Source: Svornostia sp051306365
Lineage (GTDB): Bacteria > Actinomycetota > Thermoleophilia > Solirubrobacterales > Solirubrobacteraceae
Direction of reading: 5' to 3'
Assembly (NCBI GenBank): GCA_051306365.1
Contig: JBPPNC010000102.1
Location: forward strand, 1 to 19,722
DNA: 19,722 bases
Shown piece by piece: positions 1 to 6,936 of the stretch. Below the pieces are notes generated by a model. That model worked only from the letters and a program-made list of their open reading frames with translations. It searched no databases and was not told the DNA's origin. Numbering within the stretch: the first letter of the stretch is position 1; every line of letters starts with the position of its first letter. A program made the translations under genes and the position numbers.

Positions 1-3
1 GAC

Positions 4-696
4 CTAGGCCGGGAGGTCTGCGTCGGTCGTGTCGCGGATCTCGGCGCCGGCGATGGCGTCGAGAACCGTCATGGCCAAGCGCTCGTCTCCGGCGACGCGA
101 AGCACGTCCCGGTCGAGCTTCGGGCCGAGTGCGCGGATCCAGTCCGCCTCGGCGCCGGCGATCTGAGCCTCGGCCTCAGGGGCCTCGCGCTCTTCGATCG
201 TCACGCCGTCATCCTCGACGGCGATGGCGTAACTGCGCTGGTCGCCGTCCGGGCGGACGACGGTGAGTTCCACCAGACCGCGGACATCGCCCGGGTCGAT
301 GAGACCCGGTGCCACCCGGAAGATGGCACCGACGTCGATGGCTTCGTCGCCATGGGGTCCGTCCCATGCCCACCTGTAGCCCCAACGCGCGAGCGCGCCG
401 AGGACCGGGAGCAGGGCCTGGGCCCGCTCCGTGAGCTCGTAATCAACGCGAGGGGGAACCTCGCGGTAGCGCTGGCGCGTCAGGAGCCCGTCGGCCACCA
501 TCCGGTTCAGCCGCGAACGCAGCTGTTCGGTGGAGATGCCGGGCAGGACGCGCTGGAGCTCGACGAAACGCCGAGGTCCCGCAGCGAGGTCGCGGACGAT
601 CAACAGCGTCCACTTGTCGCCGACCAGGTCCAAGGCCCGTGCGTCGGGCGTCCATTGATTGTATGGGTGCCGCTTCGGCGGCGGGACGGTCGGAAT
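4..696 (-). CDS. HxlR-family transcriptional regulator with C-terminal SCP2-like domain, probable ATT start
   Basis: DNA-binding regulator of the HxlR winged-helix family. From the ATT start it has 230 residues; the segment ARALDLVGDKWTLLIVRDL begins the HTH domain and the recognition region follows (GISTEQLRSRLNRMVADGLL). The last ~100 residues (ELTVVRPDGDQRSY onward) resemble the SCP2-type sterol-carrier fold found fused to some actinobacterial HxlR proteins. The first ordinary start is TTG at 633, but that would cut off the conserved first helix. In frame upstream, codons run back to a TGA at 717-715 with no ATG, GTG or TTG, and an ATT at 696-694 sits 5 nt after GAGGAGG. The Cys usual near the N-terminus of HxlR proteins is Thr here (QWTPDARAL). 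A possible -10 (TAGAGT) lies at 743-738. Target genes are unknown; the divergent cyclase is a candidate. Family call firm, start inferred. Confidence 0.85.
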   Translation of the reverse strand: MPTVPPPKRHPYNQWTPDARALDLVGDKWTLLIVRDLAAGPRRFVELQRVLPGISTEQLRSRLNRMVADGLLTRQRYREVPPRVDYELTERAQALLPVLGALARWGYRWAWDGPHGDEAIDVGAIFRVAPGLIDPGDVRGLVELTVVRPDGDQRSYAIAVEDDGVTIEEREAPEAEAQIAGAEADWIRALGPKLDRDVLRVAGDERLAMTVLDAIAGAEIRDTTDADLPA

Positions 697-882
697 GGCG
701 GCCTCCTCGCCTGTTCAAATGCCTCTCCCGTGGACGCACTCTACCCAGAACGTGGGACGTCCAGCCAGGGTTTGGCCGTTTTGTGGACCTTTGGTCGAAC
801 GCAGGGATAACGATTTGCACAGGTTTGGCCTTGGATCTCGTGCGAGATGGGCCGAACCTGATAGTGCGTCACCATAAGAGAC

Positions 883-2460
883 GTGTTGCCGCGAGTGTTT
901 CTCCGCCTCTACGCCCGTCTCGGGCCAAGCTATCCGCGCGTCGCGCTGGCGACGCAGGCGCTCGGGTCGCTCGTGGTCGCGTTCGCCGGCATCGCCCTGC
1001 TGACGCTCTACCAGCCGATGAGCGCGCAGCAGTTCTGGGTCATCGCCGCGGTGGCGATCACCGTGATCGCGTTCAACAACGTCGTCGACCTCAGCGTGGT
1101 CAGCCGGCTCATCAAGCCCGCGGACCCGTGGCTGCGCGGCGACCGCACCGAGGCGACCACCGTGGCCGCGTGGGAGGCGCTCGCGACGCTGCCCGTGGAC
1201 CTGGCCCGCTCGGCGCGGACCATCCTCATGATCGGCGGCGTCGTCCCGATCACGGCGTTCATCACCGTGTACCTCGGCCTCACGTGGTACGCGTGGCCGA
1301 TCCTGCTGGCGGGCGGGATCGTCGTGCTCATGTACGGCGCGTTCCTGCGGTTCTACGGCATCGAGGTGATCCTGCGGCCGCTGCTTGAGGAGCTGTCGAG
1401 CGCGCTGCCGGACACCCCGGCGACGTCGGTGCGCTCGATCCCCCTGCGCTGGCGGCTGCTGCTCAGCCTGCCGGCGATCAACGTCATCACGGCTGTGATC
1501 GTCTCCGGTCTGGCGACCGACGGGCCGCCGCGGCTCTCCGACCTGGGGGTGGGCGTGCTCGCGGCCGTCGTGGTCTCGCTCACGGTGTCGCTCGAGCTGA
1601 CGCTGTTGCTCAGCCGGTCGATCCTCGACCCCATCCAGGACCTCCGCACGGCGACCGAGCGCGTGGCCGAGGGCGACTTCACCACACGCGTTCCCGTCGT
1701 CTCCGGGGATGAGACCGGGGAGCTCGCCGCGTCGTTCAACGAGATGGTGTCGGGCCTGAACGAGCGCGCGCGGCTCCGCGACGCCTTTGGCACGTTCGTC
1801 GACCCGAACCTCGTCGACAAGGTCATCGAGGGCCAGGACCTCGGGGCCGAGGAGCTCGAGGTCACTGTGCTCTTCCTCGACATCAGGGACTTCACCGCGT
1901 TCGCCTCACACGCGAGCGCGCGAGAGGTCGTCGACTACCTCAACGGGTTCTACGACCTCGTCGTGCCGATCCTCCTGCGGCACGGTGGACACGTCGACAA
2001 GTTCGTCGGCGACGGGCTCCTCGCCGTGTTCGGCGCGCCCGTCCGACTGCCCGACCACGCCGACCGCGGCGTCGCGGCGGCGGTCGAGATCGCCGCGCGG
2101 GTGCGCGCGCAGTACGGCGAGCGGCTGCGCATCGGGGTTGGGGTGAACTCCGGGCCCGTCGTGGCCGGGACGGTCGGTGGCGGCGGGCGACTGGAGTTCA
2201 CCGTGGTCGGCGATCCGGTGAATACCGCGGCGCGCGTGGAGGAGACCACGCGCCACACCGGCGACGACGTCCTCGTCACGGAGGCCACGGTCACGCGCAT
2301 GCACAGCACCTGGCCCATGCAGCCGCGGGGATCGGTGCGCCTGCGCGGCAAGCCCGACGACGTGCAGCTCTTCGCCCCGCAGCCGCCGCCCGCGCCGGCG
2401 CGGCCGGTCAGCGGAGCACGCGTGCGGCCTCCCGCGGGCCAGCGCCGCCGTCGCGTCTGA
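883..2460 (+). CDS. Membrane-bound class IIIb adenylate cyclase (6 TM-HAMP-cyclase)
   Basis: Makes cAMP from ATP at the inner face of the membrane. The 525 residues hold six hydrophobic segments (about 22-42, 51-73, 113-131, 137-156, 190-211, 221-244), a HAMP linker (about 243-297) and a class III catalytic domain (about 325-490). Metal-binding aspartates are D333 (FLDIRDF) and D377 (KFVGDG). K373 and T440 occupy the adenine-recognition positions, and N447 and R451 the transition-state positions (GDPVNTAAR). Lys-Thr instead of Lys-Asp is the class IIIb signature, as in the mycobacterial Rv1318c-1320c/Rv3645 group, which shares this architecture. All key residues are present, so it should be active as a homodimer. 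The tail after ~500 is Pro/Arg-rich and probably disordered. Start is GTG with only a weak AGAG upstream; TTG at 886 is possible. Confidence 0.93.
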   Translation: MLPRVFLRLYARLGPSYPRVALATQALGSLVVAFAGIALLTLYQPMSAQQFWVIAAVAITVIAFNNVVDLSVVSRLIKPADPWLRGDRTEATTVAAWEALATLPVDLARSARTILMIGGVVPITAFITVYLGLTWYAWPILLAGGIVVLMYGAFLRFYGIEVILRPLLEELSSALPDTPATSVRSIPLRWRLLLSLPAINVITAVIVSGLATDGPPRLSDLGVGVLAAVVVSLTVSLELTLLLSRSILDPIQDLRTATERVAEGDFTTRVPVVSGDETGELAASFNEMVSGLNERARLRDAFGTFVDPNLVDKVIEGQDLGAEELEVTVLFLDIRDFTAFASHASAREVVDYLNGFYDLVVPILLRHGGHVDKFVGDGLLAVFGAPVRLPDHADRGVAAAVEIAARVRAQYGERLRIGVGVNSGPVVAGTVGGGGRLEFTVVGDPVNTAARVEETTRHTGDDVLVTEATVTRMHSTWPMQPRGSVRLRGKPDDVQLFAPQPPPAPARPVSGARVRPPAGQRRRRV

Positions 2461-2477
2461 CCGGAGTTGGACGAATG

Positions 2478-2509
2478 TCAAGTGAACGTAGACGTTCACT
2501 TGATAGGCT
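2478..2509 (+). promoter_or_regulatory. 26-bp palindromic operator overlapping a leaderless promoter
   Basis: A perfect inverted repeat, arms TCAAGTGAACGT and ACGTTCACTTGA with a 2-nt centre (AG), spans 2478-2503. A -10 box TAGGCT (2504-2509) follows directly and ends 6 nt before the ATG at 2516, the spacing of leaderless transcripts. The palindrome fills the -35/spacer region, so a bound dimer should block RNA polymerase. Its size and TGAACG/CGTTCA core resemble TetR-family operators, but no regulator gene is adjacent. The palindrome is seen directly; repression is inferred. Confidence 0.75.
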
Positions 2510-2515
2510 GGCCGC

Positions 2516-4162
2516 ATGGCGACGGACACCACAAGCGAGACACTCCACGGCGGGCGACTGATCGCCCGCCGTCTGAAGGCGCATGGCGTGGAGGTGATCT
2601 TCACGCTCTCGGGCGGCCACATCTTCTCCATCTACGACGGCTGCAAGGAGGAGGGCATCCGCATCGTCGACGTCCGGCACGAGCAGGCCGCGGCGTTCGC
2701 CGCCGAGGGCTGGGCGAAGGTGACCCGCACGCCGGGCGTCGCGGTCCTCACCGCCGGCCCGGGTGTCACGAACGGCATGAGCGCAATGGGCTCGGCGCTC
2801 ATGAACCACTCGCCGATGGTCGTGCTCGGCGGCCGGGCGCCCGCGATGCGCTGGGGGATGGGTTCGCTCCAGGAGATCGACCACGTGCCGTTCGTCGCGC
2901 CGCTGACGCGCTCCGCGACCACCGCGGACAGCCCCGCCGCCATCCCGGGACTCATCGACGACGCCCTCGCCGCCGCAGTCGGGGCCCCGGGCGGTCCCGC
3001 GTTCGTCGACTTCCCGATGGACCACGTCTTCAGCGAAGCGCCCGACCCGGCCAACCCGCCGGGCGACCTCGACGCATCCGTCGGCCCGGCGGTCGACGAG
3101 GCCCAGCTCTCGCGCGCCATCGAGCTGCTGCGCGGCGCCGAGCGCCCCGCGATCATGGCCGGAACGGACCTGTACTGGGGCCACGGGGAGGACGCGCTCG
3201 TGCGCCTTGTCGAGCAGGCGCGGATCCCGGCGTACGTCAACGGCCTGGCCCGCGGCTGCGTCCCCTCCGATCACGAGCTGGCGTTCAGCCGCACGCGCGG
3301 CCAGGCGCTGTCCGGCGCCGACGTCGCGCTGGTCATCGGCGTGCCGCTGGACTTCCGCATGGGCTTCGGCGGCGTGTTCGGCGAGGACACGCAGGTCATC
3401 GTCATCGACCGCGTGCCGTCCGAGCGCCCCCATCCACGGGAGATCGCAGCAGAGCTGTACGGCGGACTGCCCGCGATCCTCGAGGCGCTGGCCGACGGGG
3501 TGGACGCCGGCTCCGACACGACCGCGTGGATCGACGGCCTGCGGGCGGCCGAGACCGAGAAGCTCGCCGGCGAGCAGGCCGAGATGAGCGACGACCGCTC
3601 GCCGCTGCACCCGCTGCGGCTCTACAAGGAACTCATCGGTGTCCTGGACCGCGACGCGATCGTCATCGGTGACGGCGGCGACTTCGTCAGCTACGCCGGC
3701 CGCGTCATGCCGACGTACGAGCCGGGCAGCTGGCTGGATCCGGGCCCGTACGGCTGCCTCGGCGCCGGCCCGGGCTACGCGCTGGCCGCGAAGCTCGCGC
3801 GGCCGGACAAGCAGGTCGTGCTGCTGCTGGGTGACGGCGCGTTCGGCTTCAGCGGCATGGAGTTCGACACGCTCGCCCGCCACGGCGTGAACGTCGTCGG
3901 CGTGGTCGGCAACAACGGCATCTGGGCTCTGGAGAAGCATCCGATGGAATTCCTGTACGGGTACTCCGTCGCCGCGGACCTCGTGCCCGAAACGCCGTAC
4001 GACCAGGTCGTCGAAGCGCTCGGCGGCACCGGGTCGCAGGTCCGCGAGCCCGGGCAGCTGCGCGGCGCCCTGGAGAAGGCGCTGAGCGAGGACGGACCGT
4101 CGCTCGTCAACGTCATGACCGACCCGACCGTGGTCTACCCGCGCCGGTCGAACCTGGCGTAG
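2516..4162 (+). CDS. ilvG: Thiamine-diphosphate enzyme, acetolactate synthase-like (IlvG type)
   Basis: A 548-residue TPP-dependent carboligase/decarboxylase. The N-terminal pyrimidine-binding domain carries the activating glutamate E56 (RHEQAAAFAAEGWAK); a central domain is followed by the pyrophosphate-binding domain with GDGAFGFSGMEFDTL near 439 and its paired asparagines near 465. From memory it resembles mycobacterial IlvG (Rv1820) over its whole length, including the N-terminal HGGRLIARRLKAHGVE segment and the C-terminal YPRRSNLA. Annotated homologues are called acetolactate synthase, which joins two pyruvates in valine/leucine synthesis, but no regulatory subunit is encoded here and catabolic relatives (oxalyl-CoA decarboxylase, 2-hydroxyacyl-CoA lyase) share the fold. 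The substrate is therefore open. It is a single-gene unit behind a palindromic operator, which suits an inducible rather than a housekeeping role. Confidence 0.88.
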   Translation: MATDTTSETLHGGRLIARRLKAHGVEVIFTLSGGHIFSIYDGCKEEGIRIVDVRHEQAAAFAAEGWAKVTRTPGVAVLTAGPGVTNGMSAMGSALMNHSPMVVLGGRAPAMRWGMGSLQEIDHVPFVAPLTRSATTADSPAAIPGLIDDALAAAVGAPGGPAFVDFPMDHVFSEAPDPANPPGDLDASVGPAVDEAQLSRAIELLRGAERPAIMAGTDLYWGHGEDALVRLVEQARIPAYVNGLARGCVPSDHELAFSRTRGQALSGADVALVIGVPLDFRMGFGGVFGEDTQVIVIDRVPSERPHPREIAAELYGGLPAILEALADGVDAGSDTTAWIDGLRAAETEKLAGEQAEMSDDRSPLHPLRLYKELIGVLDRDAIVIGDGGDFVSYAGRVMPTYEPGSWLDPGPYGCLGAGPGYALAAKLARPDKQVVLLLGDGAFGFSGMEFDTLARHGVNVVGVVGNNGIWALEKHPMEFLYGYSVAADLVPETPYDQVVEALGGTGSQVREPGQLRGALEKALSEDGPSLVNVMTDPTVVYPRRSNLA

Positions 4163-4177
4163 GACACATGTTGGCCG

Positions 4178-4238
4178 GGGGTGTGAGGATCCTGGTTCGT
4201 CTGGCGAACCGCAATGCGCACACCCCGCATGAGCGGGG
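4178..4238. other. Two mutually exclusive hairpins
   Basis: GGGGTGTG (4178-4185) pairs with CACACCCC (4219-4226), enclosing a second perfect stem GGTTCG/CGAACC (4194-4199/4205-4210). The 3' arm overlaps CCCCGC (4223-4228), which can instead pair with GCGGGG (4233-4238) around the loop ATGA. The two folds compete. No U-tract follows on either strand. It could be the termination zone of the IlvG-like transcript, or part of a non-coding RNA. Confidence 0.5.
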
Positions 4239-4338
4239 TCCGGCGGCGTATCGACCCGACGAGCGTGTACCCGTCGGCGCTGGAGCAGGGTCAGGCAGCC
4301 CCGGCTCTGCCGCGGCGTTTTCCCCACAACCGGCGAAA

Positions 4339-4353
4339 CCCGCCAGAGGCGGG
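4339..4353. terminator. Short GC hairpin, possible bidirectional terminator
   Basis: CCCGCC/GGCGGG with a 3-nt loop. Read on the - strand it is followed by TTTCG, and on the + strand it is preceded by GAAA and followed by CTTCG, a pattern common for weak bidirectional terminators in GC-rich genomes. It lies ~220 nt beyond the Ppx/GppA stop codon and ~175 nt beyond the IlvG-like stop. Confidence 0.5.
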
Positions 4354-4406
4354 CTTCGCGCGAGGCCCCGACAGGACGGGCAGGGGTGCGTTCTGAGGGG
4401 CCGGGA

Positions 4407-4502
4407 TGTGTACGCGACTCGGGCGGCGGGAGGCGCCACTTGCGTGACGCAGTCGCCCGAACCTATGGGTGGGGGGGAACGCGAAGTGCCTCCCCGTACA
4501 CA
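4407..4502. ncRNA. Candidate structured RNA: three-way junction
   Basis: An 8-bp closing stem TGTGTACG (4407-4414)/CGTACACA (4495-4502) encloses a 7-bp stem TCGGGCG (4419-4425)/CGCCCGA (4454-4460), itself capped by a hairpin at 4438-4453, and a G-run/C-run stem (4471-4477 with 4489-4494, one G-U pair). All arms nest without conflict, giving a three-way junction. The strand cannot be decided: both neighbours converge here and no clear promoter or U-tract is visible. It may be a small RNA, or chance pairing in GC-rich DNA. Confidence 0.35.
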
Positions 4503-4573
4503 CAGGACTATCGCCACTGGACGGGTGATCCGGCAATCAGACATGCGTCCATGCAGATCGAAATCCGGTGTGA

Positions 4574-5512
4574 TTAGCGCGAGCGGACCTCTCCGCGGAC
4601 GAGGGCCAGGGCGGCCCCGCGCAAGATGTCGTGCTCGCTGACTTCGACCTGCTGGAGGTCGTAGGCGCGCATGGCTTCCATGAGCATCGCGACGCCCGCG
4701 ACGATGGTCGGCGCGCGGTCCGGATCGAGGCCGACGACGTGCCGGCGCTCGGCCAGCGGCATCTGCGCCATGCGGGCGAGAAGGAGCTCGAGGGTGGCGA
4801 GTTCGAGGATGTGGCCGTGGACCTTCGCGACGTCGTACGGCTCGAGCTCGAGGTCGATGGCAGCGGACTGGGTCGCGGTGCCGGCGACGGCGATGCCACG
4901 GGTGGTCTTCGCGCGCAGGTCGTCGGGAACGGCCGTGCGGAAGACGCCGCGCACGTCGTGGGCCATCGCCTCCAGCTCGTGGTGCTGCGGCGGGTCGTGC
5001 AGGAGGTAACGCTCGCCGTGCCGCACGACGCCGACCTGCGTGGAGACGTGGAAGTCGACGTGCCCGTCGCGGCCGACGACGAACTCGGTCGAGCCGCCGC
5101 CGATGTCGACGACGACGATCTCCTCGCCGTCGTGCGGCCGCTCGGACGTCGCGCCGGTGAACGTGAGGTTCGCCTCGGTGTCGCCGTCGATGACGTGCGC
5201 GTCGAGGCCGTAGCGGTCGGTGACGATCTGGCGGAACTCGGGGCCGTTGGCGGCGTCCCGCGACGCGCTGGTCAGGACGGCGAACGTCGCGGTGGCGCCG
5301 TGCTCGTCGATGAGGCGGCGGTACTCGTCGAGCACGGTGAAGACGCGCTGCATCGGCTCGTCGCCGAGCCGGCCGCTCTGATCGACGCCCTCGCCGAGCC
5401 GCGTGACGATCGAGCGGCGCAGCAGTTCGGTGACCTGGGCGCCCTCGTCCTCGACATCGGCGATCAGCAGCCGCGTGGAGTTCGTCCCGATGTCGACAAC
5501 CGCCACCCGCAC
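4574..5512 (-). CDS. Ppx/GppA-family phosphatase (exopolyphosphatase-like), short form
   Basis: Hydrolyses inorganic polyphosphate or (p)ppGpp-type phosphoanhydrides. The 312 residues form the two-domain ASKHA ATPase fold only: phosphate loop DIGTNSTRLLI (7-17), second loop DIGGGSTEFV (136-145) and the EA of GDTEA, where E113 aligns with catalytic E121 of E. coli Ppx. The Glu usually just before it is Thr112. The C-terminal HD-like domains of E. coli Ppx/GppA are absent, as in the short actinobacterial forms (Rv0496, Rv1026). The GTG start lies 3 nt after the stop of the dehydrogenase gene upstream, so the two are cotranscribed and probably translationally coupled. Whether polyphosphate or pppGpp is the substrate cannot be told from sequence. 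Confidence 0.93.
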   Translation of the reverse strand: MRVAVVDIGTNSTRLLIADVEDEGAQVTELLRRSIVTRLGEGVDQSGRLGDEPMQRVFTVLDEYRRLIDEHGATATFAVLTSASRDAANGPEFRQIVTDRYGLDAHVIDGDTEANLTFTGATSERPHDGEEIVVVDIGGGSTEFVVGRDGHVDFHVSTQVGVVRHGERYLLHDPPQHHELEAMAHDVRGVFRTAVPDDLRAKTTRGIAVAGTATQSAAIDLELEPYDVAKVHGHILELATLELLLARMAQMPLAERRHVVGLDPDRAPTIVAGVAMLMEAMRAYDLQQVEVSEHDILRGAALALVRGEVRSR

Positions 5513-5515
5513 GGG

Positions 5516-6439
5516 CTACGCCTTCGCCGGGTTGGGCAGCGGCTCGCCTTCGAGCGCCGCGAGGACGTTGCCGACGGCGAGTTCGCTCATCCGGTGGCGC
5601 GCCGCGACGGTCGCCGACCCGATGTGCGGCAGGACGAGGACGTTCGGCAGGTCGAGCAGCGGGTCGTGGGGCGGCAGCGGCTCGGGGGTCGTGACGTCGA
5701 GCCCCGCGCCGCCGAGGTGGCCGTGTTCGAGCGCGTCGACGAGCGCGTCCTGGTCGACGAGGCCGCCGCGGGCGGTGTTGATGAGCAGCGCCCCGGGCTT
5801 CATCGCGGCGAGTTCCGCTTCGCCGATGAGCTTGCGGCTGTCGAGCGACAGCGGGACGTGGAGCGTGACGACGTCGGCGTCCGGCAGCAGGGCGAGCAGG
5901 TCGGCATCGCGCCCCGCGTACGCGACGTCCATGCCGAAGGCGCTCGCGCGCTCCCCGACCGCACGTCCGATACGCCCGGGGCCGACGACGAGCAGCCGCG
6001 CGCCGCGCAGCTCCAGTCCGAGGTGGCCCGCCGGCTCCCAGGTCTTCCACGAACCGTCGATCACCGCGCGCGCTGCGGTCGGGATGTGGCGCGCGACGCT
6101 GAGCAGCAGGACGAGGGTCATGTCCGCCGTGGCGTCGGTGAGGACGTCGGGCGTGACGCCGACGGCGATGTCGCGCCGCAGCGCCGCCTGGACGTCGATG
6201 TTGTCCGCGCCGACGGCGTAGTTCGCGACGACCTTCAGGCGCGGCGCGGCGTCGAGCAGTTCGGCGTCGACCCGGTCGGCCAGCGTGGTGATGAGCGCGT
6301 CGGCGTCGGCGGCGATGCGCCGCAGCTCGGCGGGGGACGGCGGCATCCGGTCGCGGCGGACCACGAGCTGGTGGCCCGCGTCGGGAATGCGCTGCAGCGC
6401 GTCGCCGGGAAGCTGACGGGTCACGTGCACGATGGCCAT
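5516..6439 (-). CDS. D-isomer-specific 2-hydroxyacid dehydrogenase (glyoxylate/hydroxypyruvate reductase-like)
   Basis: Reduces a 2-keto acid to the D-2-hydroxy acid with a nicotinamide cofactor. The 307 residues hold the nucleotide-binding loop GPGRIG (153-158) and the catalytic triad R224 (NTARGG), E253 (TPEP) and H272 (LPHIGSA). At the end of the second beta strand, where NAD-preferring members have Asp, there is R177 (YAGR), which points to NADPH as in glyoxylate reductases. Length matches the glyoxylate/hydroxypyruvate reductase branch; there is no ACT or regulatory domain, so it is not a classical SerA. ATG start with GAGGA about 10 nt upstream and no TANNNT box at the leaderless position. 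First gene of the operon with the Ppx/GppA gene; no functional link between the two is obvious. Confidence 0.92.
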   Translation of the reverse strand: MAIVHVTRQLPGDALQRIPDAGHQLVVRRDRMPPSPAELRRIAADADALITTLADRVDAELLDAAPRLKVVANYAVGADNIDVQAALRRDIAVGVTPDVLTDATADMTLVLLLSVARHIPTAARAVIDGSWKTWEPAGHLGLELRGARLLVVGPGRIGRAVGERASAFGMDVAYAGRDADLLALLPDADVVTLHVPLSLDSRKLIGEAELAAMKPGALLINTARGGLVDQDALVDALEHGHLGGAGLDVTTPEPLPPHDPLLDLPNVLVLPHIGSATVAARHRMSELAVGNVLAALEGEPLPNPAKA

Positions 6440-6491
6440 CGCACCGATCCTCGCACGTCGCGAGGCGGCGTCGGTGGGAGCGCCGGCGCGC

Positions 6492-6497
6492 TATAGT
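6492..6497 (+). promoter_or_regulatory. -10 box of the initiator tRNA gene
   Basis: TATAGT, five of six matches to the consensus, ends 13 nt before the mature 5' end of the tRNA. No good -35 hexamer is visible in the GC-rich DNA upstream. Confidence 0.6.
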
Positions 6498-6510
6498 GAT
6501 CGGTCCACGC

Positions 6511-6584
<74 letters not shown>

Positions 6585-6623
6585 TTGGTTCCTTGTCGGT
6601 TCGCCGGTAAGGAATCAGCCCGG

Positions 6624-6652
6624 AAGCCCCCTCTCGCCAGGGGGCTTTCGTC
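6624..6652 (+). terminator. Rho-independent terminator of the tRNA gene
   Basis: Nine-bp stem AAGCCCCCT (6624-6632)/AGGGGGCTT (6639-6647), loop CTCGCC, then TCGTCGTT. It begins 39 nt past the tRNA 3' end, so a short trailer must be processed off. Confidence 0.88.
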
Positions 6653-6936
6653 GTTCTGGGGCTGGTCGTCGAGATGCTCGAGCACCTAGACTGCTCGACG
6701 CAGGCGACAGCCCGCCCGAGAGCTCCGGGGCGTCCCAGTTGTTCTACGCCGCTGCCCAATGCGCTGACGAATCCCGGGGCGCACGGGACGTTCCCGGGCG
6801 TGCAGGTCGCGAAAATCGACCGCGGCCCGGCATTCGTCCGGCATCGAACTCGACGGGCCCGTCAGCCCGGCCGACATCCAGGTGACTGGGGCGTGTGGAA
6901 GCCGCCGTACGACGCCCTCCAGGTGCCATGGAGGCT

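Larger units (their letters stand above)
4163..4573. other. 411-bp convergent intergenic gap with dense inverted repeats
   Basis: The gap lies between the 3' ends of the IlvG-like gene (+) and the Ppx/GppA gene (-). Open frames here have no recognisable protein character. Instead it is packed with potential stems: 4178-4238, 4256-4261/4272-4277 (CCGACG/CGTCGG), 4294-4298/4307-4311 (GGCAG/CTGCC), 4339-4353 and 4407-4502. That is far more than needed to terminate two genes. No tmRNA, RNase P or SRP RNA core motif was recognised. Confidence 0.6.

Noticed and set aside
2408..4327. Long - strand open frame opposite the IlvG-like gene
   Set aside because: Shadow frame; His/Arg/Asp-rich composition, no family motif, and it reads through the palindromic promoter.
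4381..4520. Short matches to TPP and cobalamin riboswitch pieces (GGGGTGCG...CTGAGG, GAACCTAT, GCCACTGG)
   Set aside because: The remaining conserved elements (GCGTAGGGA for TPP, the B12 box for cobalamin) are missing and no gene lies downstream.
4168..4641. 157-residue + strand frame in the convergent gap
   Set aside because: Low-complexity Arg/Gly/Pro translation of the hairpin-rich DNA, no ribosome site, and it runs into the Ppx/GppA gene on the other strand.
4113..6496. Long open frames across the Ppx/GppA and dehydrogenase genes, in other frames and on the other strand
   Set aside because: Arg/Pro- or Val/Asp-rich shadows of well-supported genes with catalytic motifs.
6653..6936. Possible small gene or remnant between the tRNA terminator and the MFS gene
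   Set aside because: Read in all frames, no family was recognised. Only a 7-bp inverted repeat (CGTCGAG/CTCGACG, 6667-6700) around TGCTCGAGCA stands out.
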